From Brasenia schreberi (taxonomy: Eukaryota > Streptophyta > Magnoliopsida > Nymphaeales > Cabombaceae), in NCBI GenBank assembly GCA_036023115.1, contig JAYKKT010000046.1, positions 3,125,001 through 3,189,000 on the forward strand: DNA of 64,000 nt, in the 5' to 3' direction. The translations under genes were made by a program, and so were the position numbers. Under the pieces are notes generated by a model. That model was given only the letters and a program-made list of their open reading frames with translations, was not told the DNA's origin and made no database searches. This document shows positions 11,690 through 34,066 of this stretch, piece by piece; the stretch's first letter is position 1, and every line of letters starts with the position of its first letter.

Positions 11690-11965
11690 TGGTTCCAAAC
11701 CACCTGTTCTGGTTTCCTTGAAACCTAGAATCATAACCGAACCAGTTCTGAGGTGGTTCTGGTTTCAGTTCAGAACAAATTGATGACAATTATTAAAAAA
11801 AAAATTAAAATCAAAACCAATGGTATCGGTTTCAGCCGATAAAACCGGATTGTGATCCTCAGTTCCAATTCCAGTTTCAGCCTTTTCGCCTCCATCCCAT
11901 TCTTGGCCTGGTTCAGGTTCGGTTTCGGTTGGAACCGCCAAGCCGGTTTGAAACTGACCATGTCT
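11690..11965. repeat. Dispersed GGTTC/AACC-rich repeat, copy 4
   Basis: A long block of ggttctggtt, aaccgaacc and ccggtttgaaac, ending in 'ctgaccatgtctag', the same edge as copy 1. It lies just outside the right fold-back arm. Confidence 0.6.
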
Positions 11966-12944
11966 AGTGGTGGTGAACACCAAGCAGGGGATCTTCATGG
12001 CTCCTATGTGAAGTCAAGCTCTTGTCCTTGTGCAGCTCATTAGACCATGATAGCCGAGCCGGTCGGCACTACCCGAATTAGACTTGACTACAAGCTGCTC
12101 ATTAAGCATATAATTTTCATTATAAAACATAACTTCCAATATTTTCATTAATAAAATATTTATTAGTCATGAATCCAATCAAATTTTATACAAATTTCTG
12201 CAAGATGGAAGATTTAATTGTTCAATTACCTCACATGCACCCACTTAGTTTCAAGTATTATGGTTTTCTAGCTCGTGCCAAGTTGAACAGCACATACAGT
12301 GTTCATGTTTGAGCTCACAAAGGATTTAATGATTTTGAAGAACACCAACTTCTATCATTTTCATATGCAAAGATACATTTTGTTTAAAACATTATTCAGT
12401 TGATTAAAATATGAAAAAATAATAAGATAAATAGTCTACCAAATTCACCAAATCTGTCTGACCAAAGTACGTTCTACTCATGAAAGGGAAAGTCCAGCTG
12501 CTCCACAGTAGATGAAACACAGTGAAGCTCTGCTTTTAGTAATGGAAGGATTAGTTTGGAGGAAGCAATTTTATATAACTACATTGTGTCTTGCGTACCT
12601 TCCACTAGTAGTGCACCTCAAGGGTCCGAAAAGATTTTGACCCGTGACCCGATTCATTGCTTCCATGGCACGGTACCAACAACCAGAATTCTTTGTTTTC
12701 TTTAATATATATTTAACCATTTGTTAGGTCAAGAGTAAATATGTAAGTCTCTCTTTTCCTGTTACTTCAGCCAGGGCACATAGATTAGTACGTAGGCACA
12801 TGGATATGTACTTAAACATTGTTAAAGATCTTAACCGTTTGATCTGATTAAGATTTCTAAGTCAAAAAGCAACTTGATGCTCTATTGTATATACAAAAAG
12901 AGCAACATATGTTTAAACATGAATCGATGTGCAAATGAACTATG

Positions 12945-12977
<33 letters not shown>

Positions 12978-13620
12978 AAGAGGGGAGAGAAAAGGTCTAA
13001 TATGCTTGTCATATTGTACATATCTAACATAAAAAAAAGTAAAGAAAATATTTATGTATTTTTTATAGGTATACTACACTCGCTGACATATGCATTTTTT
13101 ATTTTTGAACTTAACCAATTCATCTTGGTCAAGATTTTCAATAATGATCAAGTATAATAAAGTACTATGTAGAGAGAGAGAACTTTGATAGACCATCAAA
13201 GACAAAGACAGTGTCATCCTTGTTGATACCGTCTTTAATCATCCATCAAAATGGTGAAGGTTCCGAAATATGGACTACTCAATGACCATATCATTCCATA
13301 TATGCGGGAGAGAGAGATTGATGTATTTATGGCGTGAACCATGCCTTGACAATTACATTGAATGTAAGATGGCATAAAATACACTGTAATAATTGCGGAA
13401 GTGCACACAGTTCAACAAAGGAATTCATGTGACCATTAAGCTCTCCCCACTTAATAGTGTATTCATCATTTGGCACCACAACTGCGACTAACGCAGATTG
13501 GAAGCTGCTCCCGTATACCCAAGTCTATAAAAAAAAAAAGGAATAAATCTTAATTTGGATATAAAAGCTGGTAGAACTGAGGAAATCATCTTCGGTTCTC
13601 ATGACAAATACTAAGAAAGG
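11966..13620. other. Intergenic, AT-rich
   Basis: No gene is recognised. It contains a (CT)n(AT)n tract at about 12943-12976 and otherwise unstructured AT-rich DNA. The 3' half of the LACS gene, which should extend into this interval, is absent. Confidence 0.5.
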
Positions 13621-15590
13621 CTAGAAGACATCTTCAACAATAGGTGGTGATCCATATGTCTTCTCCAGATTTTCAACTAAAATATACTCTCCCTGAGAAA
13701 GCTTGAAAATATTTTTCTTTCTATCAATAATCCTTAGGACACCATTTGGTTGTAGTTCTCCTATATCCCATGCAAAAAGCATCTGAAAGATCAGTACGAA
13801 ACAAAAGCAAACTCTGCCAATACAGATCTTAATATACTGAATTCTCACCAGTATGAAACCACCCATCTTTGATGATCTCTTTTGTGAGTTCAGGATTCTT
13901 ATAATATCCAGAAAAAATAGTCTTGCCCCGGAAACATATCTCCCCACGCGGAATTTCTCCAAACGGGCTATAATCCATTTTTGGCACTTCTTCGAGACGC
14001 AACTCAATGAATGCTGCAGGAACACCAACAGTTCCTACCATGCTCCACTCATCTGGGCATGCAATTGTACTGACTCCACATGTCTGTCAGCCCTGCATTG
14101 AAACTCGTGGAGATCTACATCAGTGAATCATTTGTAGATGCAGGAAATTAAAAGCCACCCCAACTAATAATGGTAGCTGGATGACATTCTTTTATATTTC
14201 TTCCTATATGAATCATCTAATAAGCCTTCAATAACTTCATTTATCAGACACCAGCAACCATAGTATCACACAAAGGAAACTGCATATTCTATTGAGAACT
14301 GTAATTAGTTGTCCCTTAGAAAGAGTACATGATTAGGTTTGAGGGAAAAAACGGGATAAATAAAAGAGCTGGTGTACCATAGCCTTGCACTGCAAATGCA
14401 CAGCAAGTAACTCTCAAGAACTCTTCAAGATCTTGGCGCAATGGAGCTGCCTCTGATATGATCAATCGTACACGACCTCCTAAGCCAGCCTTAATCTGTA
14501 GAAGTTGAATGGCAAGTGTTTGAATATGTAATGGTGATTATATTATGATCCCATTTTTTTCTACACAAAGTCTACGAGAACAGAACCTTACGAAATGCGA
14601 GCATGTCTGCTAGTGGTGATGCCCGGTTATGCTTAAATCCCATCGTCATCATAGAGAGTTTGCTGGTTGGTAATCAAATACCATGAAACATCATAATGAT
14701 GCTTACATACAACCAAATCAAATTCACGTTGGAAAACCTTACAGTTTGTACAGAATGTCGAAGATCTTGCTCCTTATGGGATTAACTTCATTTACTTTCT
14801 TCATTATACCTACAAAAATAACAAGGAATGGCATTCAGAGGTTAGAACGTAAAGCATAAAAGTATACTTGCATCCATGTCACACGGATACTTGTAGATGT
14901 TGCTGCACATATGTCTGACATTTGGACACTTCACACGTACTCCTGCATCCAACTCTTTTAAATATTGTATAACTGAAAATGCTAACTGGCAGATTGTTCA
15001 GTGCCACTCATATGAATACTTATGAATATTGACTGATCATTACTTTATTAGTGAATAAAACTTATGAAAACTGAGTTCCCCTTTTTGTCTTAGTAGAAAT
15101 TATCAATTATATAAAATACTTCACATTTTATATTTATATAATGCTGTTAGCCGCACTCACGACTTTCTGTATTGCCTTGTGAAATCACATGGGCACCCTT
15201 GTGGCAGTCTTGCATCGATATCAAATATCAGCTGAAAAGAGAACATGAAAAGTTTCATACCTTCATGTATTCTTTCGAATGCTCTTGGCACACCAGCAAA
15301 GAATGTTGGTTTCAATTCCAGGAGGTCATCCTTCAGAGCTTCAATCCTCTTCACACAAAACCTTAATCATGTTAGCAAAACCAGTCATGGACATTAGGAT
15401 AATGAAAAAATAAAAGGATTTAGGACACCTACTCCTTGCCAGAAGCCTACAGAAGCTCAAAACAACACCTTTTGGTTCCCCACTCGTACCGCTTGTATAC
15501 ATGATCGTGCATATGCCAAGAGGCTTAGGAGGTGAGAGTTCTACAGGGTGTTCCCCTGGATTCAAGAGAGTGACTCTGTCACCAAGACAA
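13621..15590 (-). pseudogene. Long-chain acyl-CoA synthetase, truncated copy
   Basis: Intact LACS enzymes activate fatty acids to acyl-CoA. Several exon-sized blocks lie in the correct order on the minus strand: about 15460-15590 with the AMP-binding signature ICTIMYTSGTSGEPKGVVL; 15262-15354 with LKPTFFAGVPRAFERIHEG; 14745-14810 (NPIRSKIFDILYK); 14590-14665 (FKHNRASPLADMLAFRK); 14385-14500 (GGRVRLIISEAAPL, VTCCAFAVQGYG); 13840-14090 (GTVGVPAAFIELRLEEVPK, ICFRGKTIFSGYYKNPEL, DGWFHTGE); and 13621-13785 (PNGVLRIIDRKKNIFKLSQGEY). The N-terminal third is missing, the exon carrying the LPLAHI region was not found, the frame breaks at the GLTE region, and the last block ends in a stop (VEDVF then TAG) with no C-terminal domain. 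The ATP-binding loop itself is preserved. The retained introns show that it arose by DNA duplication and not by retrotransposition. It is LACS1/2-like at best, so no symbol is given. Confidence 0.88.
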
Positions 15591-18340
15591 TCAACAGTGG
15601 AAAGGGAACTCTTTTTTCCATATTCATTTCACATCATTAGTAGCTTGCATATGCTGTTCACAGTTTATGACCAGCATTTGAATAATCTAATAATGATATC
15701 ATTCAAATCAGAGAAAGTGGAAGGTAAAAAACCAGTGTATCATAAAGTGGCTCAGGCGAGAGATGTAACGTACGATTTAACCATTCTCGGCAATAAATCA
15801 TGAAATGAGAAGACATTCCATCTTTTTAGATTCCATACATGGGTTACTGGTTTCAAAAGAAAATTCGTTAAAACAACCATATTTTAACGTGCATGCTAGT
15901 ACCAAATGAATATAAGCACAAACCATACCTTATACCACACTGAGTGTTGTTGGCTTCACCCGTTCGGGTTTACCGTCGTGTTCTACCTTTATCAGCATTT
16001 AACTCGGAAAAAACAAGATCATATTTTATCACTTTTCATACTTTATTGTGCGGTCACCGTCTAATAGCAGGAAACTCAAGCATGATCCTTCTTATATTGA
16101 GTTACATTCTAATATAGCACGGCATCAATTTCTATGGCAACTAAAATTCCATGCAGCTGACCCCAGCTAGCTTGGGAAACTTCTTGGTTTGGTTTACCAT
16201 CTACTAGAAGCAAAGTGATGATGGTTGGGATGTGGAAAATATTGGAAACCAAAGTAGTACAACTAATTTTAACAAAAGAACTGATGATTAGAGGAAGGAT
16301 TGATGCTTTAAACATTGTTTGTTGCATTTTTTGTATTACTCAATTGAAAATAAGAAACCATTTTCATATTATCTTATTTTTTAAAAGTTTCTTCTTGATC
16401 TTCAAAAGTTCTAACTCACCAATTTATTGTTTTTATTATTTATTTAGCCTTTTTCAGTAAAATGTGCAAAAAATGAATTTATTTAGCCCTTTCAATGTTG
16501 TTGGCTGTCACCAAGATCATCCCCACACGAAAGAAAAGGTTCTGCTGGAAAGCTAGTTTCTTCTGACCTGTTGGATAGTTTCAACCGGTAGTTCTGCACG
16601 TGTTCTATCCTAAATCACATAAATACGTTAAAAGGACACCTATCACTTCACCTTTGCACATTCAACTGAAGCTTATCCGGAAAGAGGACACGATAACGAA
16701 TCCCTGTGATACTAAAGGGTGTATGCGTGTTGTGTGTGTTAGGCTTGGACTCTCACTGTAACCAAAAGAGAAATATGCATGGCATTGTGCACCCATAGAG
16801 TTCTCTTCTGGCAGGCCCTGTGGCAACTATGAGGCAGGTGGGGAGTTAGATTCCCAAAGAGTGCACGCGTGTTGTGTGTGTATTAGGCCTGGACTCTCAC
16901 TGTAACCAAAAGAGAAAAATGCATGGCATTGTGCATGTTTTTTTCATTTCTTGTTTGATTATTTTCTTAATTTAATTTTGGGTTCGGTGAGGATTTGCCC
17001 TTATATAAGCCGGTCGAAGGTAAAGGAGGAGAGTCTCATGACCTATTTGCTCAATCCTACACAAACTTCTAGATCCGCCACTAATCAGTGCTATCTTTCT
17101 AACTCATGGTGAGAGCAACTCTTGGGTATATGACCTCTTGGCAAATCCTTCTAGTGCACCTAGGGATGGCAATCTAACTCTCAATCCAACAATCAGGCCC
17201 AAACTTGACAAGAAAAATTCATGTCGAGTTCCGGGTTTAGGCATTTTGGGTCGTTCAAAAATGATCCAACATGCTCACCCAAAATGATCCAAGAGTTTAT
17301 CAAGATGTTTGTGACAAAAATGAAGTTGCTCGATAGATGTGTGATCATACAATAAAATATTGTATACTTATTGATGTTATTAAAAACAAATTAGGAGTAA
17401 TACTATGATAAAATTAGAAAAAATAGCTTAGGATTTGGATCGATGTGAAAGTGTAAACCCCATTGTGGTGTTTCATGAAACTTGGAAAAGATTTTCAAGA
17501 TTGTTGGTTCTCTAGATGACAGGCATCCATCAATCAGTATACTTCTTTTCTTTTAGAGTGTTATCATCTAATTTATTTACGAAACTTGATTAACTGCTTT
17601 TTACAGTTTACAAAATGAATTGGCAGCTGATCAGAATTTTTCTATTTTAATTTTATGAATGAGGGTCTTGCCTAATACATGCGCATGCACGCCCCGGAAA
17701 TCAAACTCACCACAAGCATTTTGATAGTCAGAGAGCCCTGTTAGATGAGCTAATGCTACCCCTCCCTTCACTAACCTGTTTGCTTCCCGAATTTGGAACT
17801 TGGGTGTCCATCTCGACAGTTACCTTCTCACAAGATGCAGACAATTTGTCCTTTGTTTGTTCCCTCGTTTTGAAGTTGGATCTAACGCCAACCCTCGTGA
17901 CTTTGTATTTCTCTTGTGGAATGGGACAGGCATCGTTTGATATCATTCTCAATCATGTGATTTTTGTTATGTTCTCTTGGCATTTAATAACGAAGCCTCT
18001 CCGAGGGGAGGGGAGTGCTTTAATAACACCACCATTTTAAATTTTCATGAAATTCTGTGAAGAGCATCTCCAAAATTCACACATTCCTTTATTTTCCTAG
18101 GAGGCCTCTGACATTTTAAATTTATTTTCTACCATAAGAAAATAAATGAAGGTGGATCAGCGCCCGAGCACAAAGTATTAAAATGAAGCTTTTCCAAACC
18201 CAAGTGCCAAGTAGCCAAAATTCGTCTCGGGTGTTCAAAGATCCGATCTTGACCCATTAAACTTATGGCCTCGATTCATATGGTAAACTGAACCACTAGA
18301 ACAAATAAATATATGTTACACACACACACGTATATATATA
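15591..18340. other. Intergenic with SINE-like pieces
   Basis: No gene is supported. The expected upstream exons of the LACS copy were not found. Contents are a duplicated SINE segment at 16718-16930, a minus-strand SINE-like fragment near 17660-17760 ('tgcgcatgcacgccccggaa' then 'atcaaactc'), and AT-rich filler. Confidence 0.5.
16718..16930 (+). repeat. SINE with partially duplicated body
   Basis: The block 'gcgtgttgtgtgtg', 'ttggactctcactgtaacca', 'aaagagaa', 'atgcatggcattgtgca' occurs at about 16722-16790 and again at about 16866-16935. Between them lies a tRNA-like stretch ending in a B-box-like 'gagttagattccc'. The 3' end TGTAACCAAAAGAGAAA is the family hallmark. Confidence 0.6.
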
Positions 18341-18874
18341 TATACAACAACAACAACTAAGCCTTTCCCCATACTAGACGGGGTCGGCTACATGGATTCT
18401 TTGTTTCCACAAATCCCTATCGTGTGCCATGTTAGCAGTTAACTCCCAATAAGCTAGATCATTCTTTATTGTTTCTTTCCAACACTTTTATGGTCATCCT
18501 CTACCTCTTTTAATACTTTCTAAATTTAGTTTTTCTAACCTTCTTACGGGTTCTTATTTTGATCTTCTTTCTATATGTCCAAACCATCTTAAACGATGTT
18601 CTCTCATTTTATCCTCTATTGGTGAAATATCTAATTTGTTTCTAATAACCTCATTATGTATACGGTCTTTTCTTGTATGACCACTCATCCATCTCAACAT
18701 CTTCATTTCTGTCAGAGACATCTTTTGTACATGTTGATAATTAACTGCCCAACACTTAGAACCATAAAATATGGCAGGCCTAATTGCTGCTCTATAATAT
18801 TTACCTTTTAATTTTAGTGGTATCTTCTTATCACAAAGAATACCTGATGCTCCTCTCCATTTTAACCAACCAGC

Positions 18875-18880
<6 letters not shown>
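18341..18880 (-). mobile_element. RTE-type LINE, 3' fragment
   Basis: Starts on the plus strand with acaacaacaacaact, the complement of the (TTG)n tail of plant RTE LINEs, then 'ccccatactagacggggtcg'. The minus-strand translation gives the C-terminal end of the reverse transcriptase [18 protein letters not shown], then [20 protein letters not shown]. The element is 5'-truncated, which is usual for LINE insertions, and ends in or next to a (TA)n tract. Confidence 0.85.

Positions 18881-18957
<77 letters not shown>
18877..18957. repeat. (TA)n microsatellite
   Basis: About 40 uninterrupted TA units abutting the 5'-truncated end of the RTE fragment. A shorter TA run lies at its other end (about 18330-18343). 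Confidence 0.9.
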
Positions 18958-19499
18958 TATTGAAACTTTGATGTGGTTTTCATGTAACAAATAAATATAT
19001 GGTTTGCAATTTCATGGGGGTTTCGTGATTTTACAATATGAGATCTAAACTTTCTTCTTGTCAAATATGAATCTAATGTTTCCGTTGTTAGTGATAAGAA
19101 CCTCATGACTAACAACGTAACTCAAAAAAGTATTTGTATTTGATTAACAACTAAAACCTCATATCTCTAATCTGTCTCTATTTGACGCGATAAAATTTGT
19201 AAAATGAGAATAATCACAGCCAAGGGATTATAAGCTAAAACCTCATGGCCATTTTGGGCTTGAGACTCGTCATTCGTCACAAGTGGTTGAACTATCCACG
19301 AGGCCTCAACTAAGTCTGAATCCAGATCCAAATCCTCAACACAGGATCCAATCAAACTAGTTTGCATGAGGGAAGGAGGTCTGAACCCGAAACCCGAAGT
19401 CGAGAAAAGGCTGTGATCTGTGCCATGATGATCATGGGAACGGACGGTGGGGATTTCGGCTTGGTCATGCGCGGTGGCTGGATGACGTGTCAACACCCA

Positions 19500-19679
19500 T
19501 TTTCCCGGGCCAACTGAAGCAGGCGCGCTTCAGCGGGAAGAGGAGTTGCTAAAAGAAGACGAGACGCCATCGCTAAAAAGGAGATAAGAAGGAGACCGAC
19601 GGCCCCCCCGTTGTTTTAATCCGATTCGGATTAACGAGGAAAAGTTTGCTGGCATTGTCGCCTCTCGTACTTACTTTCT

Positions 19680-19711
<32 letters not shown>
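19500..19711 (+). promoter_or_regulatory. GAL1 upstream region and leader with (GA)n
   Basis: This is more GC-rich than its surroundings and leads directly into the galactokinase start. A (GA)n run at about 19683-19711 ends at the ATG itself, so the leader's last bases are the microsatellite. The transcription start is not determined and no clear TATA box was found. Confidence 0.5.
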
Positions 19712-29291
<9,580 letters not shown>

Positions 29292-29385
29292 TATTCTTTT
29301 TCTAACATTTTAAGTTTTCCTGATTGCCTTCTATTTTGAGATGTGAATGCTTGGCAAATTGTTATTTAAACTTATTGAAGGTCAG

Positions 29386-29391
29386 AATAAA
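29386..29391 (+). terminator. Possible polyadenylation signal of GAL1
   Basis: AATAAA lies 95 bases after the stop codon in AT-rich sequence, a plausible near-upstream element for 3' end formation. Position is the only support. Confidence 0.45.
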
Positions 29392-29782
29392 ATTGCCAGC
29401 AATTTGAGCGATTCAATTCCATGAAAGGTCTGTGTGTGTGCATGTGTACGTGTGCGTGCATGTGTGCGAGTGCATAACTTGGGAATAACTCATGGGGATC
29501 AAAAGCTGACTTATTGGTTATGCTAGTACAGCCTATTTATGCAGGTATATCGTTCATTCTCAAGCTATTATGTAAAACTTGATAAGGTGAATTTAAGTCC
29601 ATGATGGCTGATATTTCTTGAGAAATCTGCAGGTTTTGTGTATATTCTGAGTGTATTTGAAAGATCCAAACAATCATTCTTGTTTTTGTTCAATATTCAA
29701 CTGGCTATATTTCCTACCATGCTGAAGATCGTATATAACCTACTTCATGTATAACCCGAATTCATGAGAATTGGTTCTTACC

Positions 29783-29850
29783 CAATATCCTTTGTTGGGT
29801 CTGAAATCTAGGTTTCAATATCCTTTGTTGGGTCTGAAATCTAGGTTTGT
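29783..29850. repeat. Short tandem duplication
   Basis: Two consecutive identical copies of a roughly 33-base unit starting 'caatatcctttgttgggtct', downstream of GAL1. Confidence 0.85.
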
Positions 29851-29854
29851 TTAA

Positions 29855-29970
29855 TTTTTCTTTGTTTGTTGGTAAAATGGTGAGGCCGAAGCCAGATGGA
29901 CGCTTCCGGTATCGAACTCGTGCTCTTCAACTTGTGAATAGACATCCTAGCCAGGCGAGTTATTTGCTTT
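29855..29970 (-). repeat. tRNA-derived SINE-like element
   Basis: On the minus strand 'acaagttgaagagcac' is followed by a B-box-like GAGTTCGATACC, then 'ctggcttcggcctcaccatt' and a tail 'ttaccaacaaac'. It shares all three blocks with the copy at 40520-40625. Confidence 0.65.
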
Positions 29971-30717
29971 CTGCATGTTTAAATTTTGCTGGCTGGAAAA
30001 TGTGGTATTGAGCTATAGATTCAGTTGTCCACAATCTATACCAAAATATTTTATTAGAAAAAAATCCATACCTAAAATTTTCACCATAAGGATATGAACG
30101 TATATCATTAATTTATCACGGAACACAATGACGTAATTTGGCGTGTCCCTGTGATAGGTATCTTTGGGTTCGTGTTCAGGTCCACAAACTGGGCTTCATA
30201 GTTACGCTTGCTGTGGCAATTTGCCAGAACCACGCAATAAATACAAAGGAGGAACAATGTGTAATGAAGAATCAAGCCGAAGGCAACTCTTATTATATTT
30301 TTAAGAAGCATAAAAGCAGAACAAGTTGTCTTGGACAATAAATGGTTTGTCCGCCACTGTTTGCTTCTAGAGCTGAAAATGGAAGCCTTGCCGTTACAAT
30401 GAGCCTTGTTCAGTTTTACATGAAAAATGGAAGACCACCTCATAAACTGGGATTGACATTGTATCTAAAAGGGGAATCATGGTTGCACCTAGTGAAGTTC
30501 TAGGTACGTCTCGGTCCGGATTGATATTGAGAGTGTGGTACCAGAATTAGATCTGGGTCCCGTTGGGTCTTCTCTGTGAGCAACCAACCACACTTGAATC
30601 CTGTAAGAGAAACATAAACCAAGCCCAGAAATTAATACAATTTTGTATACTTCTGATTTGAGATTTTGTCGATCAGGCTGAGATTGAAATTAGTTCCCGC
30701 TACTGAAACTGAACGGA

Positions 30718-30895
<178 letters not shown>

Positions 30896-31479
30896 GGGAG
30901 GAGGGGGAGTCTTGGTGTTTGATGTATAATCTTATACAAATATTTTTACTGCCGTAGAGATTTGAATTAGATATGTTGTTATATTTTTGTACTTATATTT
31001 AATGTACATGGATACATTAAATGTAAAATGAATTTAATTTTCACGGTCATTCTCAAAGATAGGATAATAGAGTTGTTTATGAAAGATTATACCCCAAATA
31101 TCATTATACAGTTAAGACTCATCCTCTCTCTCTATATATATATATGGTTGGCTGTCCTTTTGTACATTTATATATCAGTTTGAATACTTGAGTAAACATG
31201 AAAATGATCTTTGTCATGAGGATGCAGACTACAATGACACACAATGTAGGGTATGCCATTGGCATAAATAGGCACATAGGAATAATCTGTCATGTCCAAT
31301 TGATTAAGCAGATCTGATTTTATAAAAATAATTACAGCAAAGTAAAATGTCTTTACTTTCTTGACCTGCAACACTCAAATGTAGAGATACTTAGAAGCTA
31401 TGTGAAAGTAACCGATACATGGTTTTCAAGCACTCTCAATAAATATGCGAACATAAGGACACATATACATACATACATG

Positions 31480-31496
31480 CACACACACACACACAC

Positions 31497-31587
<91 letters not shown>
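31480..31587. repeat. (CA)n(TA)n microsatellite
   Basis: A short (CA)n run followed by more than 40 TA units. Confidence 0.95.
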
Positions 31588-31589
<2 letters not shown>

Positions 31590-31794
31590 AATGGAGGGTC
31601 ACTCCAGATGATTTACTTTGAGACCATGACCTTTTGACTAAAAGGTAATCAATGTTTGGGATTGACGAAGAAAATAAAAAGTGCTTATCTACTTGCTTAC
31701 AGCTTTTTGCTTTTTTTTTTTTATTAATATCCCTTGATCACACGACCATGAGAGAGAGGTTCGATTGGAAATGCAGAAAGATATTGTAGACATG

Positions 31795-31925
31795 GCCAGT
31801 TCCAAAACCAAACCAGGTCAGGAGGAACCTGAGATCGTGCCCACTTGATTTAACTTTAGTTTCACCTTTTATAAAACCAAAATCGGAACCAAACTGAAAC
31901 TGGTGGTTTCAAAACGTTCATAGAC
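31795..31925. repeat. Dispersed GGTTC/AACC-rich repeat, copy 5
   Basis: Begins 'tagacatggccagttccaaa' and continues with aaccaaaccagg and aaccaaactgaaactgg. The start is the complement of the CCATGTCTA edge in copies 1 and 4. Confidence 0.55.
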
Positions 31926-33999
31926 ACGTCTAAGTCGCCCGTCCGTATTGAGTAAAGCTTCTTCCACAGCTTTGGCACCACTCAAACTTTCCGGCATTGA
32001 AAAGGGGAGGACCATCTGTTGTCCCATTGCGTGAAAAGATCCGCGAGAAATGGCATGTGAGGCCGGCACCCAGTCCCACGCAAGCCACAGGAGAAGACCT
32101 TCCCCCCTTACGAAGATCTCAATATTTTGTGTTTTTAGGTCATGTCAAGTAGTATCATTTTATGTATCTGTATCAGAAACAACGGAACCGGATACAACTA
32201 TTGTGTCATTCCGTGTTTGTCTTGGAAACAGGCCAACCTGAATACCATATTTTTCTTCGCGTTACTTCGGGTAACAAAGACGGCGTTTTATCAAGTCGTG
32301 TCCATGTCAGGCCGAGGATTTTCCCTTTCCTTCTCGCCAGTTTGCACAGCCATGGCGCTGACGTCCATGCTTTCATTTCTCCATTTCCTCCTTGTTGCCG
32401 CTTCAATAATATACAACTGTCGGTGGCAGTACTTTGCCATGAATTGGCATCAACTTTTGCTCGTTGCATTATAGCAGGTAATAAATATCTCTCTCTCTCT
32501 CTCACACACACACAAAAAAAAAAAGAGTAACCTTTCACGAGCTCAAGCTGAAGAGAAGATGTTAATGTCTTAGGTTTATGGGTGAAGTTTCAACAGGCCA
32601 AGCTGCTCACTATCAGCATTTGACTCCACCCACTATCAGGCCGAGAAAGTAATATCCACCTCTGTGCTCAGTACTTCATGAGTGACACCATATGTGAAAG
32701 CTCACGCCATGCCCTCATTTTATTTTGACCTCGTAGATGCCTTTTGTTAGGTCAAATCCTTTTATATAAATTCATAAATCTCCCTCTCTATATATCTATA
32801 TCTATCTATATATTAGAGTGATTGAATCCTATTCATTATTAACCATGTTTATTCATGCCCAATTATTATTTTTAAGAATATAAAAATAATAACATTATTA
32901 TTCATTTTTAACATGAAAAACTAAACATATCAACGATTGACTTTGATATAATGCATTTGATGAAATAATATTTTTATCATTCGATTCTTAAGATCATTGG
33001 TTACATATTCATTTGGTTAAAATTTTCATAGTCAATCTAAAGAATCGAACCATAACAATATTTGTACTTGTACTGAAACACCATTCTCTCTCTACATATA
33101 TAGAGAGAGGACACATGCACCTGACAGAGTTCCACCTCCTGACCCAAGAAAAGCTTAAGACGACCTATCTAGCTAGAGAAAGAAAGAGAAAAGTCTGTGG
33201 CGATATTTTAATATGCTACAGATTTGGTCAGGTATCAAGAAAAAAAGTATTAAATTAAATCTGCGATCAAGAAAAAGGTATGAATCGATACGTGATGGCA
33301 GAAGAGAACTTGGAGTTGAAGGTCATGAATCCAATACTGGGGTAAGATCAAGGTGATCTTGAACAGCCAGGTGTCTCTGATTGGTCCGTTAATTCAGCTT
33401 GTCTGTAGAAAAACGTAGACTTTCTTTACGAAACCCGATCTCCTGGGTAGAAGGTCAACTGAAAAAAGCCTTCAACTTGAAGGTCCCAGATGGGTACCAG
33501 GGGATGTGCATATCTCGTAGAGGTACCTGATCCCAGCTTGCGTATATGAAAAGGAAAATTCACAAAGAGGATTAGAAAAGAACAAGAACACATTCATAGC
33601 ATGGCAAGTAAGATTTCTTCTTCAGCTAAAAGAGAAAAGGAAAGATGTTTACTTGATATATAGAGTGACGCCAACTGAATTGATTTATAGACCAACCTTA
33701 TCCCTGTATTCTACCTGTCTTTGCACCGATAATGGGATGGGCGTGCTGTATGTTTTGTGTTTTACATCTAAAGGTAGGAGCGAACTTCAAAAAGGATGGT
33801 TTTTGTTCTTTGTGCTGCAAGAGCTGCCTGTTTCTCTCTGTTTTCTGCTAAAAAACAAATATAAAAGATGCAACCCCATCTGTATAATAAACGACGGAAG
33901 GGCTGATAAAGTTATTCTTCTTTATCCTTCTTGTACTTTGTCCCTCTGTAAATTTGGGCTTTTCACTATTTTCCGAGGGACAGCCTATTTTGAGTAGTC

Positions 34000-34066
34000 A
34001 CGTCTTGGGGACGGCGGGTTATTGATCTCTCTCTCTCTCTCTCTCTCCGTTGTTTCCGATCCCCGA
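34000..34066 (+). other. Possible 5' UTR exon of the 35.7 kb gene
   Basis: A (CT)n-rich stretch ('tctctctctctctctccgtt') ends at a good donor, CCCGAG|GTACAT at 34066/34067. The next plausible acceptor before the coding start is near 35222 (tttcag). Leader introns are common in plant genes. This is inferred from sequence pattern only. Confidence 0.35.

Noticed and set aside
31402..31611. 69-codon open frame
   Set aside because: Mostly (TA)n translated as IYIY repeats.
32140..32540. Overlapping open frames of 110-122 codons on both strands
   Set aside because: No family resemblance on either strand, and they end in CT/CA microsatellite sequence. Coding potential is not supported.
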